Assembly (NCBI GenBank): GCA_036666555.1
Contig: JAVWVS010000004.1
Span: 60,923 to 124,922 of the forward strand
Source of the DNA: UMGS1251 sp036666555
GTDB lineage: Bacteria; Bacillota; Clostridia; Lachnospirales; Lachnospiraceae
DNA length: 64,000 bases
Reading direction: 5' to 3'
In this document: positions 1-9,211 of the stretch, piece after piece
How positions within the stretch are numbered: the first letter of the stretch is position 1
Layout: each line of letters starts with the position of its first letter
Made by a program: the position numbers and the translations under genes
Notes under the pieces: generated by a model
The model's input: the letters and a program-made list of their open reading frames with translations, nothing else
What the model was told of the DNA's origin: nothing
Database searches by the model: none

Positions 1-470
1 GTTCCCTGTCCAGTGGCCACATCCAAGTCATCAAAGGGATGTACAAAAGAATACCCATGTTCCTCCGCCAGTTCATAGGCTTTTGCACATGCATCATCAT
101 ACACATCTCCGTATAATACCACTTCTGCACCATAACTTTTGGTTCGGTTCACTTTAATCAAAGGTGTAACCGTTGGCATAACTATGATTGCCTTACAGCC
201 AAACTTTTTAGCTGCATATGCCACACCTTGTGCGTGATTTCCTGCAGACGCTGTAATTAGGCCCTTTGCACGTTCTTCTTCGGATAGCGTACTGATTTTA
301 TAATAGGCACCACGAATTTTATAGGCACCTGTGTGCTGCATGTTCTCCGGCTTCAGATAGACTTCCGCTCCAGTCTGTTCACTTAGATATTCACTGAAAA
401 CCAATTTGGTCGGATTGGTAACTTGTTTCACGATTTTACTCGCCTGTTCGAATTTTTCTAACGTTAACAT
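1..470 (-). CDS. ilvA: Threonine ammonia-lyase, N-terminal part (cut by window edge)
   Basis: PLP-dependent threonine ammonia-lyase converts threonine to 2-oxobutanoate and ammonia. Only about the first 156 residues lie in the window; the gene runs off the left edge. The translation starts MLTLEKFEQASKIV. It contains the PLP-lysine motif TGAYKIRGA and the SAGNHAQGVAYAAK phosphate-binding loop typical of fold-type II threonine dehydratases. The ATG is preceded by AGGAAAG, and the gene has its own promoter in the gap after ftsY. Whether it is biosynthetic (IlvA, with ACT-like domains) or catabolic (TdcB) depends on the missing C-terminus. A serine dehydratase of the same fold is a less likely alternative. 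Confidence 0.85.
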   Translation of the reverse strand, partial: MLTLEKFEQASKIVKQVTNPTKLVFSEYLSEQTGAEVYLKPENMQHTGAYKIRGAYYKISTLSEEERAKGLITASAGNHAQGVAYAAKKFGCKAIIVMPTVTPLIKVNRTKSYGAEVVLYGDVYDDACAKAYELAEEHGYSFVHPFDDLDVATGQG

Positions 471-501
471 TCTCTTTCCTTCTTTCTTCTGATAATTTAA
501 C

Positions 502-530
502 AGTATACCACATTAACGTGAGAATGCCAA
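502..530 (-). promoter_or_regulatory. Sigma-A-type promoter of ilvA
   Basis: On the minus strand TTGGCA (525-530) is followed after 17 bases by TATACT (502-507), about 32 bases upstream of the ilvA ATG. It lies directly after the ftsY stop, so ilvA can be transcribed independently of the smc-ftsY operon. Confidence 0.65.
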
Positions 531-533
531 GAA

Positions 534-1481
534 TTATAAAGATTCTTCTGTAAGAAATAATGCATTTACAAATGCATTCGCATCAAATTTCTGTAAATCA
601 TCTATGGTTTCCCCTACACCAATGTATTTTACCGGAATCCCCAGTTCGGATTGAATGGCTACCGCAATGCCTCCTTTTGCTGTCCCATCCATCTTTGTCA
701 AGATGATTCCAGTGATTCCAGCCGCCTCTTGAAAGACCTTGGCCTGATTCAATGCATTTTGTCCAGTAGTCGCATCCAATACCACCAGTGTTTCACGGTA
801 CGCTTCCGGATATTCCCGTTCCAACACCCGATTGATTTTTTTCAATTCTTCCATCAGATTCTTCTTATTGTGAAGTCTTCCGGCAGTGTCACAAAGTAAC
901 ACATCGGCATGTCTTGCCTTGGCTGCCGCCACAGCATCGTAGACAATGGCGGCTGGGTCGGAACCTTCTTGTCCACCAATCAGCTCCACTGACGCACGAT
1001 CGGCCCATTCCTTCAGCTGTTCGCCGGCAGCTGCACGAAAGGTATCTGCGGCCGCTAAAATCACTCTTTTCCCCTGATTTTTTAGTTTTCCAGCCATCTT
1101 CCCAATGGTGGTTGTTTTTCCCACACCATTGACACCAATGACCAGTACTACCGATGTTCGATGTTCAAATTCATATGCGGTTTCACCCACATCCATTTGC
1201 GCTTTGATGCTATCAATTAACAGCTGCTTACAATCTGCCGGTTCTTTGATATGTTGTTCTTTTACCTTCGCTTTCAAATCTTCGATGATACTGCCGGTAG
1301 CACGTACGCCTAAATCTCCCATAATTAAGATTTCTTCCAGTTCTTCATAAAAATCCTCATCGATGTTCGAAAATCCGTTAAAAAGGCCATCTATTCCGGA
1401 TAAAATATGGTTGCGTGTCTTCGTAAGGCCGGACACCAGCCGTTTAAAAAAACCTGCTTTTTCTTCTTTTTGTTCTTCCAA
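534..1481 (-). CDS. ftsY: Signal recognition particle receptor FtsY
   Basis: SRP receptor GTPase that docks Ffh-ribosome complexes at the membrane for co-translational insertion. The 315 residues comprise a short N-terminal acidic/basic region, the helical N domain, and the GTPase G domain with P-loop GVNGVGKTTTIGK, DTAGR and TKMDGTAKGG, the SRP-family signature. The length fits the short Firmicute form. The start is a TTG preceded by AGGAG that overlaps the end of smc; no better ATG is available. It is the last gene of rnc-smc-ftsY, a conserved Firmicute order, 12 bases after smc. Confidence 0.96.
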   Translation of the reverse strand: MEEQKEEKAGFFKRLVSGLTKTRNHILSGIDGLFNGFSNIDEDFYEELEEILIMGDLGVRATGSIIEDLKAKVKEQHIKEPADCKQLLIDSIKAQMDVGETAYEFEHRTSVVLVIGVNGVGKTTTIGKMAGKLKNQGKRVILAAADTFRAAAGEQLKEWADRASVELIGGQEGSDPAAIVYDAVAAAKARHADVLLCDTAGRLHNKKNLMEELKKINRVLEREYPEAYRETLVVLDATTGQNALNQAKVFQEAAGITGIILTKMDGTAKGGIAVAIQSELGIPVKYIGVGETIDDLQKFDANAFVNALFLTEESL

Positions 1482-1493
1482 TTTCGATACTCC

Positions 1494-4400
1494 TTATTCT
1501 TTTTTTTCTTCCTGTTCCAATTCGTCTTCCAATAAATCCACCGATACCAATGCGGACACCCCTTTTTCCTGCATGGTAATCCCATACAATCGGTCTGCAG
1601 CAGCCATAGTGCCACGGCGGTGGGTAATAACAATAAATTGGGTATGCTTCGTAAGTTTATGCAAATATTGGGCAAATCTAGTCACATTGGTGTCATCCAG
1701 TGCTGCCTCGATTTCATCCAATAGACAAAACGGAGATGGTTTTAAGTTCTGTATGGCGAACAATAAGGAAATTGCTGTTAATGCTTTTTCACCACCTGAC
1801 AGTTGCATCATATTTTGAAGTTTTTTACCAGGAGGCTGTGCAATAATTTTAACACCTGCTTCTAAAATGTCTTCCTCTTCCATCAAGGACAATGTTCCTT
1901 TGCCACCACCAAACAATTGTTTAAATACTTTATCAAACTCCAAGGAGATTTCATCAAAACGTTCTTGAAATTGTTTGCGCATTGCTTGGTCAAGCTCTTC
2001 AATAATCTGCAGTAATACCCCTTCTGCTTCTACCAAATCATCATGCTGCGTTTTTAAAAAGAGATAACGCTCTGATAAGTTTTTATAATCATCGATGGCA
2101 TTGACATTGACGCTTCCCAATCCCTTAATATCATTTTTCAAAGCCTGAATCTGTTTTCGCATAAACGTGAGGTCTGTCAGATTGGCATCTCTTAGTTCCA
2201 ATGCACGAACATAAGTCAGCTCATACTCTTCCCACATATAATCAATTTGTTTTTGAGCATTTTCGGTCACCGTATCCCGCCGACTGGATAATCGGAAACT
2301 TTCTTTATCAAGATCGGTAACACGTTTGGACAATGCTTCCCTGCGGTTCCAAAATGCTTTGTTTTTTTGATTCAGTTGTTCTCTTTTTTCGGTGGAAATT
2401 CGAATCTCTTCTTGAATTTCTGTGAATAATTCTTTGGACTGATCAATGGTTTTTGCCAGTTCTTGAATCTGCGCTTCTTTTCCCTTGATTTCATCAGAAA
2501 CATCGGTCTTATTCTTTTGTAATGCCTCTAGTTCTTGGTTGAACTTTTCTACCTCCTCCTGAATACGAATACTATTTTCTAATAAGAAGGCATCTTTTTG
2601 TTCCAAACTGGCAAATGCCAAATGAACTTTTTCAGAATTCGACAGTTTTTCTGCCTCTTCTTGTTTTGCTTGTTCCAATTCTTTTTGCTGGAATTCAATT
2701 TGTTTGGTGATCTCCGCTTCCAGTTGTTGTGATGTATCTAATTCCACCTGAATAGATACTTGATTTTCCTTGATTTCCAGAACTTCTTGTTCCAGTTCAC
2801 GACGTTCCTTATCGATGCGGATAGAAGTCTTTTCGCCTTCTTCCTGTTTTTGTATGATTTGTGACAAGTTCATCTTCGCTGTGTTTTGTACGACATAAGC
2901 ACGTTGAAGTGATTGTTGGATGGTTTCTATTTTATTGTAATATTCTGTACGTTCTTTTTTTGCCGCTTCGACAGCAATCTCCATCTCCTGCATTTCTTTT
3001 TTCAAAAGTTGTACTGTTTTTTCAAACTCTTCAATTTCTCTTCGTCTACTCAACAAATTACTGGAGTTCTTAAAAGCACCACCGGTCATTGCACCGCCTG
3101 GATTGATTAACTCTCCTTCTGTCGTTACAATTCGAAGTGACTGGTGGTATTTAGCAGCCAGCGCAGTTCCATGGTCGATTTTTTCCACCACGATGGTTCT
3201 TCCCAGTAAGTGTCTGGCAAGTCCTTGATAGGCATCTTCTACGTTCACCAGCGTATCTGCAAGTCCGATAACGCCCGGTTCCGCCAGTGCATCTATTTGT
3301 TTCAGGCCCTGATTGGCATTGATACTTGCAAGAGGCAGGAAAGTGGCGCGTCCGAATTTGTTTTGCTTTAAATATTGAATCATCTTCTTCGCTGTCTGCG
3401 CATCTGTCGTAACAATATTTTGAATACTGCCTCCCAGTGCCGTTTCAATTGCAATTTCATATTTTTTTTCTACTTTAATAATATCCGCAACAACACCAAG
3501 CAGACCCGGTTCCAGCGTTTTTTTCTCCATCACCTTGCGAATACTGTTTCCATATCCATCATAACGCTCTGTAATATTTTTCAGAGAGTCCAAACGGGAT
3601 TGCTCTCGGTGGTAAGCAGTTTGTCCAATACGAAGAGCTTCATTTTGTTTGGTTAATTGCATTTGCAGTTCTTCAATACCCGCTTCATATTCAGTACTCT
3701 GTCTGGTGGATTCCCGAATTGCTTCGGATATTTGCTCTAATTCAGACTCATAATCAAGGCGGAGTGTTTCTTGTTCATCCGTTCCACTTTTCACCTCTAA
3801 CAGACGCTTATGTATCTGAGATTTACGGGTCTGAATCTGTTCCTGCATTGTATCATAACGTTGAATTTTTGCCTTGGTAGAAGCTCGGTTGTTTAACAAC
3901 TCCATGATTTCATTTTTACCATTTTCAATCCCCATGGTAACAGAAGCAATCTTGGACTGGACCGATGCTAATTCATCATTGGCCAATTGATCGCTCTTCT
4001 CTTTTTCCTGCAATTGTCCTCGAATAGACTCTTTTTCTTGTTCCAACTCTTCTTTTTGCTGTTGGCGTTTTTCAATTTCTTTCTGAATAGAAAGAAACCG
4101 TTGCTCAAAATGTTCATCGTTGGTACGTGCACTATTGATCTGTTCTTTTAATAATGCAATCTGATTTTCCAATTGCTGTTTTAACAGCGAGGTCTCGTTT
4201 AACTGCCGTTTTGATTTTTCAACCACTGCATCTACCTGATCCACCTCTTCTTCAATGGTTTCGTACTCTGCTTTGGTATCTTCATAGGTTTGATTCGTGG
4301 CAGCTAATTCTTCTTGTGTAATTCCAAGTTTTTCTTCTAATTGGCCAGTTTCTTCTTTGAGACGATTGGCTTCCACTAAAAACATATTAATATCATACAT

Positions 4401-5069
4401 TTTCAGAGTTTCTTTTTTCTTTAAATATTCTTTGGCAATCTCGGACTGCTTTCCCAAAGGTCCGATTTGTTTTTCCAGTTCCGATAAAATATCGTTGACC
4501 CGAATCAGATTCTGACGTTCTTCTTCCAGCTTCTTCACGGACATATTTTTTCTGCGTTTAAATTTCACAATTCCTGCAGCCTCATCGAACAGTTCTCGAC
4601 GTTCCTCCGGTTTTCCATTTAAAATTTTGTCAATCTGTCCCTGACCGATAATGGAATATCCTTCTTTTCCGATACCGGTATCATAAAAAAGCTCATTGAT
4701 GTCTTTCAATCTACAGGCACTTCCATTGATTAAATATTCACTTTCGCCGGATCGATAGATCTTTCTGGTAACCGTTACCTCTTCAAACTCAATTGCCAGT
4801 TGGTGATCCAAATTATCCAGAGTGATTGCTACCGACGCATAACTTAAAGGTTTTCTGCTTTCCGTTCCGGAAAAAATAACGTCCTGCATATTCCCGCCAC
4901 GAAGCTGTTTGACTCGTTGCTCTCCCAACACCCAGCGAACGGCATCTGCAACATTACTTTTTCCACTTCCATTCGGCCCTACGATACCGGTAATTCCATT
5001 ATGAAATTCAAATACAATTTTATGTGCAAATGATTTGAATCCCTGCACTTCTATGCTCTTTAAATACAT
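1494..5069 (-). CDS. smc: Chromosome segregation/condensation ATPase SMC
   Basis: SMC is the ATPase of the SMC-ScpAB condensin that compacts and segregates the chromosome. The 1191 residues have the full family layout: N-terminal ATPase half with Walker A GPNGSGKSN near residues 32-40, a long coiled coil, a hinge near residues 520-650 with conserved glycines (GGAMTGGAFK), a second coiled coil, and a C-terminal half with signature LSGGEKALTAI and Walker B LLDEIEAALDD. The ATG follows AGGTG. It lies 12 bases after rnc and just before ftsY, in one operon. Nothing is unusual. Confidence 0.97.
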   Translation of the reverse strand: MYLKSIEVQGFKSFAHKIVFEFHNGITGIVGPNGSGKSNVADAVRWVLGEQRVKQLRGGNMQDVIFSGTESRKPLSYASVAITLDNLDHQLAIEFEEVTVTRKIYRSGESEYLINGSACRLKDINELFYDTGIGKEGYSIIGQGQIDKILNGKPEERRELFDEAAGIVKFKRRKNMSVKKLEEERQNLIRVNDILSELEKQIGPLGKQSEIAKEYLKKKETLKMYDINMFLVEANRLKEETGQLEEKLGITQEELAATNQTYEDTKAEYETIEEEVDQVDAVVEKSKRQLNETSLLKQQLENQIALLKEQINSARTNDEHFEQRFLSIQKEIEKRQQQKEELEQEKESIRGQLQEKEKSDQLANDELASVQSKIASVTMGIENGKNEIMELLNNRASTKAKIQRYDTMQEQIQTRKSQIHKRLLEVKSGTDEQETLRLDYESELEQISEAIRESTRQSTEYEAGIEELQMQLTKQNEALRIGQTAYHREQSRLDSLKNITERYDGYGNSIRKVMEKKTLEPGLLGVVADIIKVEKKYEIAIETALGGSIQNIVTTDAQTAKKMIQYLKQNKFGRATFLPLASINANQGLKQIDALAEPGVIGLADTLVNVEDAYQGLARHLLGRTIVVEKIDHGTALAAKYHQSLRIVTTEGELINPGGAMTGGAFKNSSNLLSRRREIEEFEKTVQLLKKEMQEMEIAVEAAKKERTEYYNKIETIQQSLQRAYVVQNTAKMNLSQIIQKQEEGEKTSIRIDKERRELEQEVLEIKENQVSIQVELDTSQQLEAEITKQIEFQQKELEQAKQEEAEKLSNSEKVHLAFASLEQKDAFLLENSIRIQEEVEKFNQELEALQKNKTDVSDEIKGKEAQIQELAKTIDQSKELFTEIQEEIRISTEKREQLNQKNKAFWNRREALSKRVTDLDKESFRLSSRRDTVTENAQKQIDYMWEEYELTYVRALELRDANLTDLTFMRKQIQALKNDIKGLGSVNVNAIDDYKNLSERYLFLKTQHDDLVEAEGVLLQIIEELDQAMRKQFQERFDEISLEFDKVFKQLFGGGKGTLSLMEEEDILEAGVKIIAQPPGKKLQNMMQLSGGEKALTAISLLFAIQNLKPSPFCLLDEIEAALDDTNVTRFAQYLHKLTKHTQFIVITHRRGTMAAADRLYGITMQEKGVSALVSVDLLEDELEQEEKKE

Positions 5070-5081
5070 TTTACACCTGCT

Positions 5082-5771
5082 TTATTTATTCTTTCGCAAC
5101 GTTAGGATGGCATGGTACGCCGCCTTTTGTTCCGCTGCTTTTTTCGTCCTTCCAATTCCGGTACCAAATTCCTTGTCCCCAATCTGCACGGAGACACAAA
5201 ATGATTTGTCGTGGTCCGGTCCTTCCTCTTTTAAAAGGTGATATGAGACCATTCCCTCAAAATTGCCTTGTACCATTTCCTGCAGGATAGTTTTGCTATC
5301 AAAAAAGAGTTTTTTATCTTCCAAATCACTTAAGATAAAATGATGGATAAACTCTTTTGCATTAGCAAAACCACCATCCAAGTAAATAGCACCAATCAGC
5401 GCTTCTAATGCATCTGAGGTAATGGATTCCCGTTTTCGTCCTCCGGTTGCCTCTTCCCCTTTTCCAAGCAGTAAATAAGAGCCCAGATCCAGTTCTCTGG
5501 CACAAAAGGCCAATGCCGGTTCACACACCATACTTGCTCTTGTCTTGGTTAATTCTCCTTCTGGCCGTTCCAGATCTTCAAAAAATAAAAACTCACTGGA
5601 AATCAGCTCCAAAACAGCATCTCCTAGAAATTCCAACCGTTCGTTGCATTGGGATTTTTTTAAATGTTTTTCATTGGCATAAGAGCTATGCATCATGGCA
5701 TGCTGTAAAAAATGAAAATCTTGAAATTGATATCCGATTTTTCTTTCTAATATTTTTAAATCTTGATTCAT
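5082..5771 (-). CDS. rnc: Ribonuclease III
   Basis: Endonuclease that cuts double-stranded RNA, maturing rRNA and some mRNAs. The 229 residues contain an N-terminal RNase III domain with signature ERLEFLGDAVLEL and a second acidic site at DALEALIGAIYLDGG, then a C-terminal double-stranded-RNA-binding domain ending in AAEQKAAYHAIL. The length is normal. The ATG follows AAAGGAG. It sits between acpP, with a hairpin in the gap, and smc. Confidence 0.96.
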   Translation of the reverse strand: MNQDLKILERKIGYQFQDFHFLQHAMMHSSYANEKHLKKSQCNERLEFLGDAVLELISSEFLFFEDLERPEGELTKTRASMVCEPALAFCARELDLGSYLLLGKGEEATGGRKRESITSDALEALIGAIYLDGGFANAKEFIHHFILSDLEDKKLFFDSKTILQEMVQGNFEGMVSYHLLKEEGPDHDKSFCVSVQIGDKEFGTGIGRTKKAAEQKAAYHAILTLRKNK

Positions 5772-5787
5772 ACTTCTCCTTTATAAA

Positions 5788-5817
5788 ATAAGAAAGCCCT
5801 CACCCGGGCTTTCTTAT
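5788..5817 (-). terminator. Hairpin between acpP and rnc (leaky terminator)
   Basis: A perfect 10-base stem (AAGAAAGCCC / GGGCTTTCTT) with a 6-base loop follows the acpP stop, then a T-rich tract on the minus strand. rnc begins 17 bases later with no promoter seen, so partial read-through or attenuation is likely. It would let acpP be expressed above rnc-smc-ftsY. Confidence 0.65.
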
Positions 5818-5825
5818 TCATCTGC

Positions 5826-6056
5826 CTAGTTTATTGCATTTTTGATCTGCTCCACTGCATCTGAGACTAAAACAATTTTTTCTGCATCTTCATTAAGAAT
5901 TTCAATATTAAATTCTTCCTCAATCCCCATAATAATCTGAAAGATATCCAGCGAATCCGCTCCCAAATCATCTACAAAAGCAGTTTCTAAGGTTACTTCA
6001 CTTGTTTCTACATTTAACACATCCACAATAATTTCCCGTAACTTTTCAAATTCCAT
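5826..6056 (-). CDS. acpP: Acyl carrier protein
   Basis: Carrier of acyl chains in fatty-acid synthesis. The 76 residues hold the phosphopantetheine attachment motif DDLGADSLDIFQ, with the modified serine in DSL, and the protein is strongly acidic as usual. The chosen ATG (MEFEKLREII) follows a purine-rich AAAAGGAG stretch just after plsX; a longer reading upstream overlaps plsX out of frame and is not credible. It is followed by a hairpin. Confidence 0.95.
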   Translation of the reverse strand: MEFEKLREIIVDVLNVETSEVTLETAFVDDLGADSLDIFQIIMGIEEEFNIEILNEDAEKIVLVSDAVEQIKNAIN

Positions 6057-6078
6057 TTTGTTCTCCTTTTCATTTCCC

Positions 6079-7104
6079 CTAATTGGATTTTTCTTCTTCC
6101 TGTTTTTGAATGCTCTCTCTAATTTTCTCCGTAATCCGCTGTTCTTTAAATGCAACACATTGGATAATGGAATTCTTGATTTCTTTTGCTTTGGAGCTTC
6201 CATGTGTCTTTACAACCAGTCCGTTCAACCCAAGCAGCGGTGCCCCGCCATATTCGGTGGAATCAAATGATTTTAACGTTGCTTTCAAAGCCGGTTTTAC
6301 TAATAGCGCTCCAATTTTACTGCGTAATGTTGTCATCATACCGTTTTTTACTTTATCAATCAGTACAGCACCTACGCCTTCATATAATTTTAAAATCACA
6401 TTTCCTACAAATGCTTCACAAACGACCACATCTGCTTTGCCTTGTGGGATTTCTCTTGCTTCAATGCTTCCAACAAAATTAATTTCTTTACAAGCCTTTA
6501 AAAGTGGGAAAGTTTCTTTGACCAGTGCATTTCCTTTTTCTTCTTCTGCACCAATATTCACAATCCCTACCCTTGGGTTGGCAATACCCATCACATGTTC
6601 CATATAAATAGATCCCATCTTTGCAAATTGCACCAAATGTGAAGCACGTGCATCTACATTCGCACCACAGTCAATCAAAAGTGATGCTCCCGTAGCGGTA
6701 GGAATCAATGGTGCCAGAGGTGTTCTCTCTACTCCTTTGATTCTTCCAGCCAATACCTGCCCTCCTACTAAAATAGCTCCGGAACTGCCGGCGGAAACAA
6801 AGGCATCTGCTTCCTGATTCTTCACCATGGTAAGACCTACGACAATGGAAGAATCTTTTTTCTTACGAATGGCCATAACCGGTGGCTCGGCGGTCTCAAT
6901 TACCTCTCTTGCATCGATTATTTCAATTTTTTCTTTGTCATAGGAATATTTGGAAAGTTCCTGTAAGATGATTTCTTCACGACCAACCAGAAATACATGA
7001 ATATCATCTCTGCTTGTAACTGCGTCTATTCCACCCTTGATAATCTCCGCAGGGGCATAATCTCCGCCCATCACATCTAATGCTACTTTTGTCATTTTCG
7101 ACAT
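6079..7104 (-). CDS. plsX: Phosphate acyltransferase PlsX
   Basis: Makes acyl-phosphate from acyl-ACP for phospholipid synthesis. The 341 residues start MSKMTKVALDVMGGDYAP, the typical PlsX N-terminus, and include the SAGSSGAILVGG and EYGGAPLLGLNG motifs. I chose the ATG at 7104 over one 18 bases upstream because AGGAGGG lies 6 bases before it. It belongs to the conserved yceD-rpmF-plsX-acpP cluster linking ribosome and lipid synthesis. Confidence 0.95.
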   Translation of the reverse strand: MSKMTKVALDVMGGDYAPAEIIKGGIDAVTSRDDIHVFLVGREEIILQELSKYSYDKEKIEIIDAREVIETAEPPVMAIRKKKDSSIVVGLTMVKNQEADAFVSAGSSGAILVGGQVLAGRIKGVERTPLAPLIPTATGASLLIDCGANVDARASHLVQFAKMGSIYMEHVMGIANPRVGIVNIGAEEEKGNALVKETFPLLKACKEINFVGSIEAREIPQGKADVVVCEAFVGNVILKLYEGVGAVLIDKVKNGMMTTLRSKIGALLVKPALKATLKSFDSTEYGGAPLLGLNGLVVKTHGSSKAKEIKNSIIQCVAFKEQRITEKIRESIQKQEEEKSN

Positions 7105-7179
7105 GCTTTTCCCTCCTAGCATTGCTACTCATAATTTTACTAAATATTACTACAAAAATCAATAGTTTTTCATACAGAA

Positions 7180-7212
7180 AAGACGCAGAAACAAAATGTT
7201 CTGCGCCTTTTA
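7180..7212 (-). terminator. Hairpin between rpmF and plsX
   Basis: After the rpmF stop the minus strand can fold CGCAGAAC with GTTTCTGCG (one bulged base), followed by TCTTTTC. It probably acts as a partial terminator that keeps ribosomal protein mRNA above plsX mRNA. No separate plsX promoter is evident in the gap. Confidence 0.6.
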
Positions 7213-7222
7213 CTCGTTTTCA

Positions 7223-7402
7223 TTAGTCAACGGAAACGATTTCTTTTTTGTTATAAGAGCCACAAGCTTTACATACTCTGTGAGACATCATTAATGCGCC
7301 ACATTTGCTACACTTGATTAAGTTTGGAGCGCTCATTTTCCAGTTTGCTCTTCTCTTATCTCTTCTACCTTTAGAAGATTTATTCTTTGGACAGATTGAC
7401 AT
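7223..7402 (-). CDS. rpmF: 50S ribosomal protein L32
   Basis: Small large-subunit ribosomal protein of 59 residues, starting MSICPKNKSSKGRRDKRRA. It has the zinc-ribbon pairs CSKCG and CKACG (Cys31/34 and 44/47), so it is the zinc-binding C+ form. It begins 3 bases after the yceD stop and has AAGGAGGTG as its ribosome binding site. It lies between yceD and plsX as in most bacteria. Confidence 0.95.
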   Translation of the reverse strand: MSICPKNKSSKGRRDKRRANWKMSAPNLIKCSKCGALMMSHRVCKACGSYNKKEIVSVD

Positions 7403-7405
7403 AGG

Positions 7406-7933
7406 TTACACCTCCTTAAAATTCTTAAACACATCGCGGATAACTGACATCTGTGGATCCATTCCTGTATCTTCGCAGTCACAAGCTCCTTCATTTAGGT
7501 TCTGACCACATACGCTGCAAATCCCCTTACAGTTTTCGCTGCACAGAATCTTCATCGGCCACCCTATCAAAATCTCATTATAGAGTAATTTTTCTACGTC
7601 AAGATTATATCCGTCAATATAATTTTTTTCATCTAATTCATCTATTCGTTCTTCATAAGCTTCATCTAAATCCACTGTTTTGTGAATGCGTAGTTTAAAT
7701 TCTGTCGGTACGGCAGTTAAACAACGATCACAAGGGATTTCAATGATAATTCGACCTTTTCCATGAATGAGAAGTTGCTTCTCTTTTACATGTTCAATTA
7801 CAATCTGCATAGGTTCTTTCGACAACACCCGAAAGGTTCCGGATTTCATCTGAACGTCATCCATCTCCGGCAGTACTGTCTGGTCAATTTCCTTATGTTG
7901 TTCGGATAGTACATCGGATAGGTTAATCAACAT
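7406..7933 (-). CDS. yceD: YceD family (DUF177) protein
   Basis: Member of the DUF177/YceD family, which is almost always found directly upstream of rpmF and has been linked to 23S rRNA accumulation. The 175 residues include the conserved pairs CDRC, and CSENCKGICSVCG near the C-terminus, which look metal-binding. I start it at 7933 (MLINLSDVLSEQ) because GGAG lies 8 bases upstream; a longer ATG-less reading lacks a ribosome binding site. It heads the yceD-rpmF-plsX-acpP operon. Confidence 0.88.
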   Translation of the reverse strand: MLINLSDVLSEQHKEIDQTVLPEMDDVQMKSGTFRVLSKEPMQIVIEHVKEKQLLIHGKGRIIIEIPCDRCLTAVPTEFKLRIHKTVDLDEAYEERIDELDEKNYIDGYNLDVEKLLYNEILIGWPMKILCSENCKGICSVCGQNLNEGACDCEDTGMDPQMSVIRDVFKNFKEV

Positions 7934-7965
7934 ATTCGTTACTCCTATTCTTATATACCTCAATT

Positions 7966-7993
7966 ATTATACCATGTAAAATGATTTTGTCAA
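7966..7993 (-). promoter_or_regulatory. Promoter of the yceD-rpmF-plsX-acpP operon
   Basis: Consensus TTGACA (7988-7993) and TATAAT (7966-7971) on the minus strand are separated by 16 bases, about 33 bases before the yceD ATG and just after the ackA stop. Confidence 0.8.
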
Positions 7994-8001
7994 CTAATTT
8001 T

Positions 8002-9192
8002 TTAACAGTTTACAAGTGCAACTGTTTCCCGTGCAATCGCAAGTTCTTCGTTGGTGGGAATCACCATAACCGTCACTCGAGAATCCGGTGTGGAAATTAC
8101 GATTTCTTCTCCACGTTTTCCATTGGCTACTGAATCTATTGTAATTCCTAAATATTCTAAGAATTTACATACTCTTGCACGAATATCACAATCATTTTCT
8201 CCGATTCCGGCCGTAAATACGATGGTATCTACTCCGTTCATGGCTGCTGCATAACTTCCTACATATTTTGCAACTCGGTATGCAAACACCTGTAACGCCA
8301 ATTCCGCATGCTTGTCTCCTTCTTCAGAAGCTTTTCCAAGGTCACGGAAATCACTTGATAATCCGTTGGAAATACCAAACACACCGGATTTTTTATTTAA
8401 CATCGTCATCAAAGCATCAATATCCATATGTTCTTTTTTTGCTAAGAATTCTAAAATTGCAGGATCTAAATCCCCAGAGCGAGTTCCCATTGCCAAACCT
8501 TCCAAAGGAGTCAATCCCATAGAGGTGTCTACGGATTTCCCCGCATTGACTGCACAGATACTGGAACCATTTCCAAGATGACAAACAATGGTCTTCATAG
8601 ATGGTTTTCCTAATATTTCAGTAGCTCTTTTCGATACAAAACTATGGCTGGTTCCGTGGAAACCATAACGTCTCACTTTGTATTTTTCATAATACTCATA
8701 AGGAATTCCATACATATATGCCTGTTCTGGCATAGTCTGATGGAATGCCGTATCAAATACAGCAACCATAGGTGTTCCTGGCATTAATTTCTGACAAGCA
8801 TCAATTCCAATTAGGTTGGCAGGGTTATGAAGTGGTGCCAGATCATTACACTCTTCAATTGCCTGTAATACTTCTTTGGTGATTACCGTAGAGCTCGCAA
8901 ATTTTTCACCGCCATGTACCACACGATGTCCTACTGCTTTGATTTCATCTAAGCTTTTCACCACGCCGGTTACAGTGTCTGTAAGGGCATCAATTACAAA
9001 TTGGATTGCTTCTGTATGTGTAGGCATTGTTTTGTCTACCGTGGTTTTTTCTCCGCCTTCTGGTTGATATGTAAGCTTTCCATCGATTCCGATTCTTTCA
9101 CAAAGTCCTTTTGCTAATACCTTCTCTGTATCTGAGTTAATTAATTGAAATTTTAAAGATGAACTTCCACAGTTGATTACTAAAATATTCAT
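8002..9192 (-). CDS. ackA: Acetate kinase
   Basis: Converts acetyl-phosphate plus ADP to acetate plus ATP. The 396 residues start MNILVINCGSSSLKF, the ASKHA phosphate-1 motif. They contain the RYGFHGTSH and CHLGNGSS signatures and end at GIGEND and the ATPase adenosine site. The family also uses propionyl-phosphate, so the same enzyme may finish propionate formation from the fucose pathway in this window. It lies 20 bases after pta, an operon with it. Confidence 0.97.
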   Translation of the reverse strand: MNILVINCGSSSLKFQLINSDTEKVLAKGLCERIGIDGKLTYQPEGGEKTTVDKTMPTHTEAIQFVIDALTDTVTGVVKSLDEIKAVGHRVVHGGEKFASSTVITKEVLQAIEECNDLAPLHNPANLIGIDACQKLMPGTPMVAVFDTAFHQTMPEQAYMYGIPYEYYEKYKVRRYGFHGTSHSFVSKRATEILGKPSMKTIVCHLGNGSSICAVNAGKSVDTSMGLTPLEGLAMGTRSGDLDPAILEFLAKKEHMDIDALMTMLNKKSGVFGISNGLSSDFRDLGKASEEGDKHAELALQVFAYRVAKYVGSYAAAMNGVDTIVFTAGIGENDCDIRARVCKFLEYLGITIDSVANGKRGEEIVISTPDSRVTVMVIPTNEELAIARETVALVNC

Positions 9193-9211
9193 TTCTATTT
9201 CCCTCCCTTTT

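Noticed and set aside
1363..1818. Plus-strand open frame of 151 codons across ftsY/smc
   Set aside because: Antisense to two conserved genes; no ribosome binding site.
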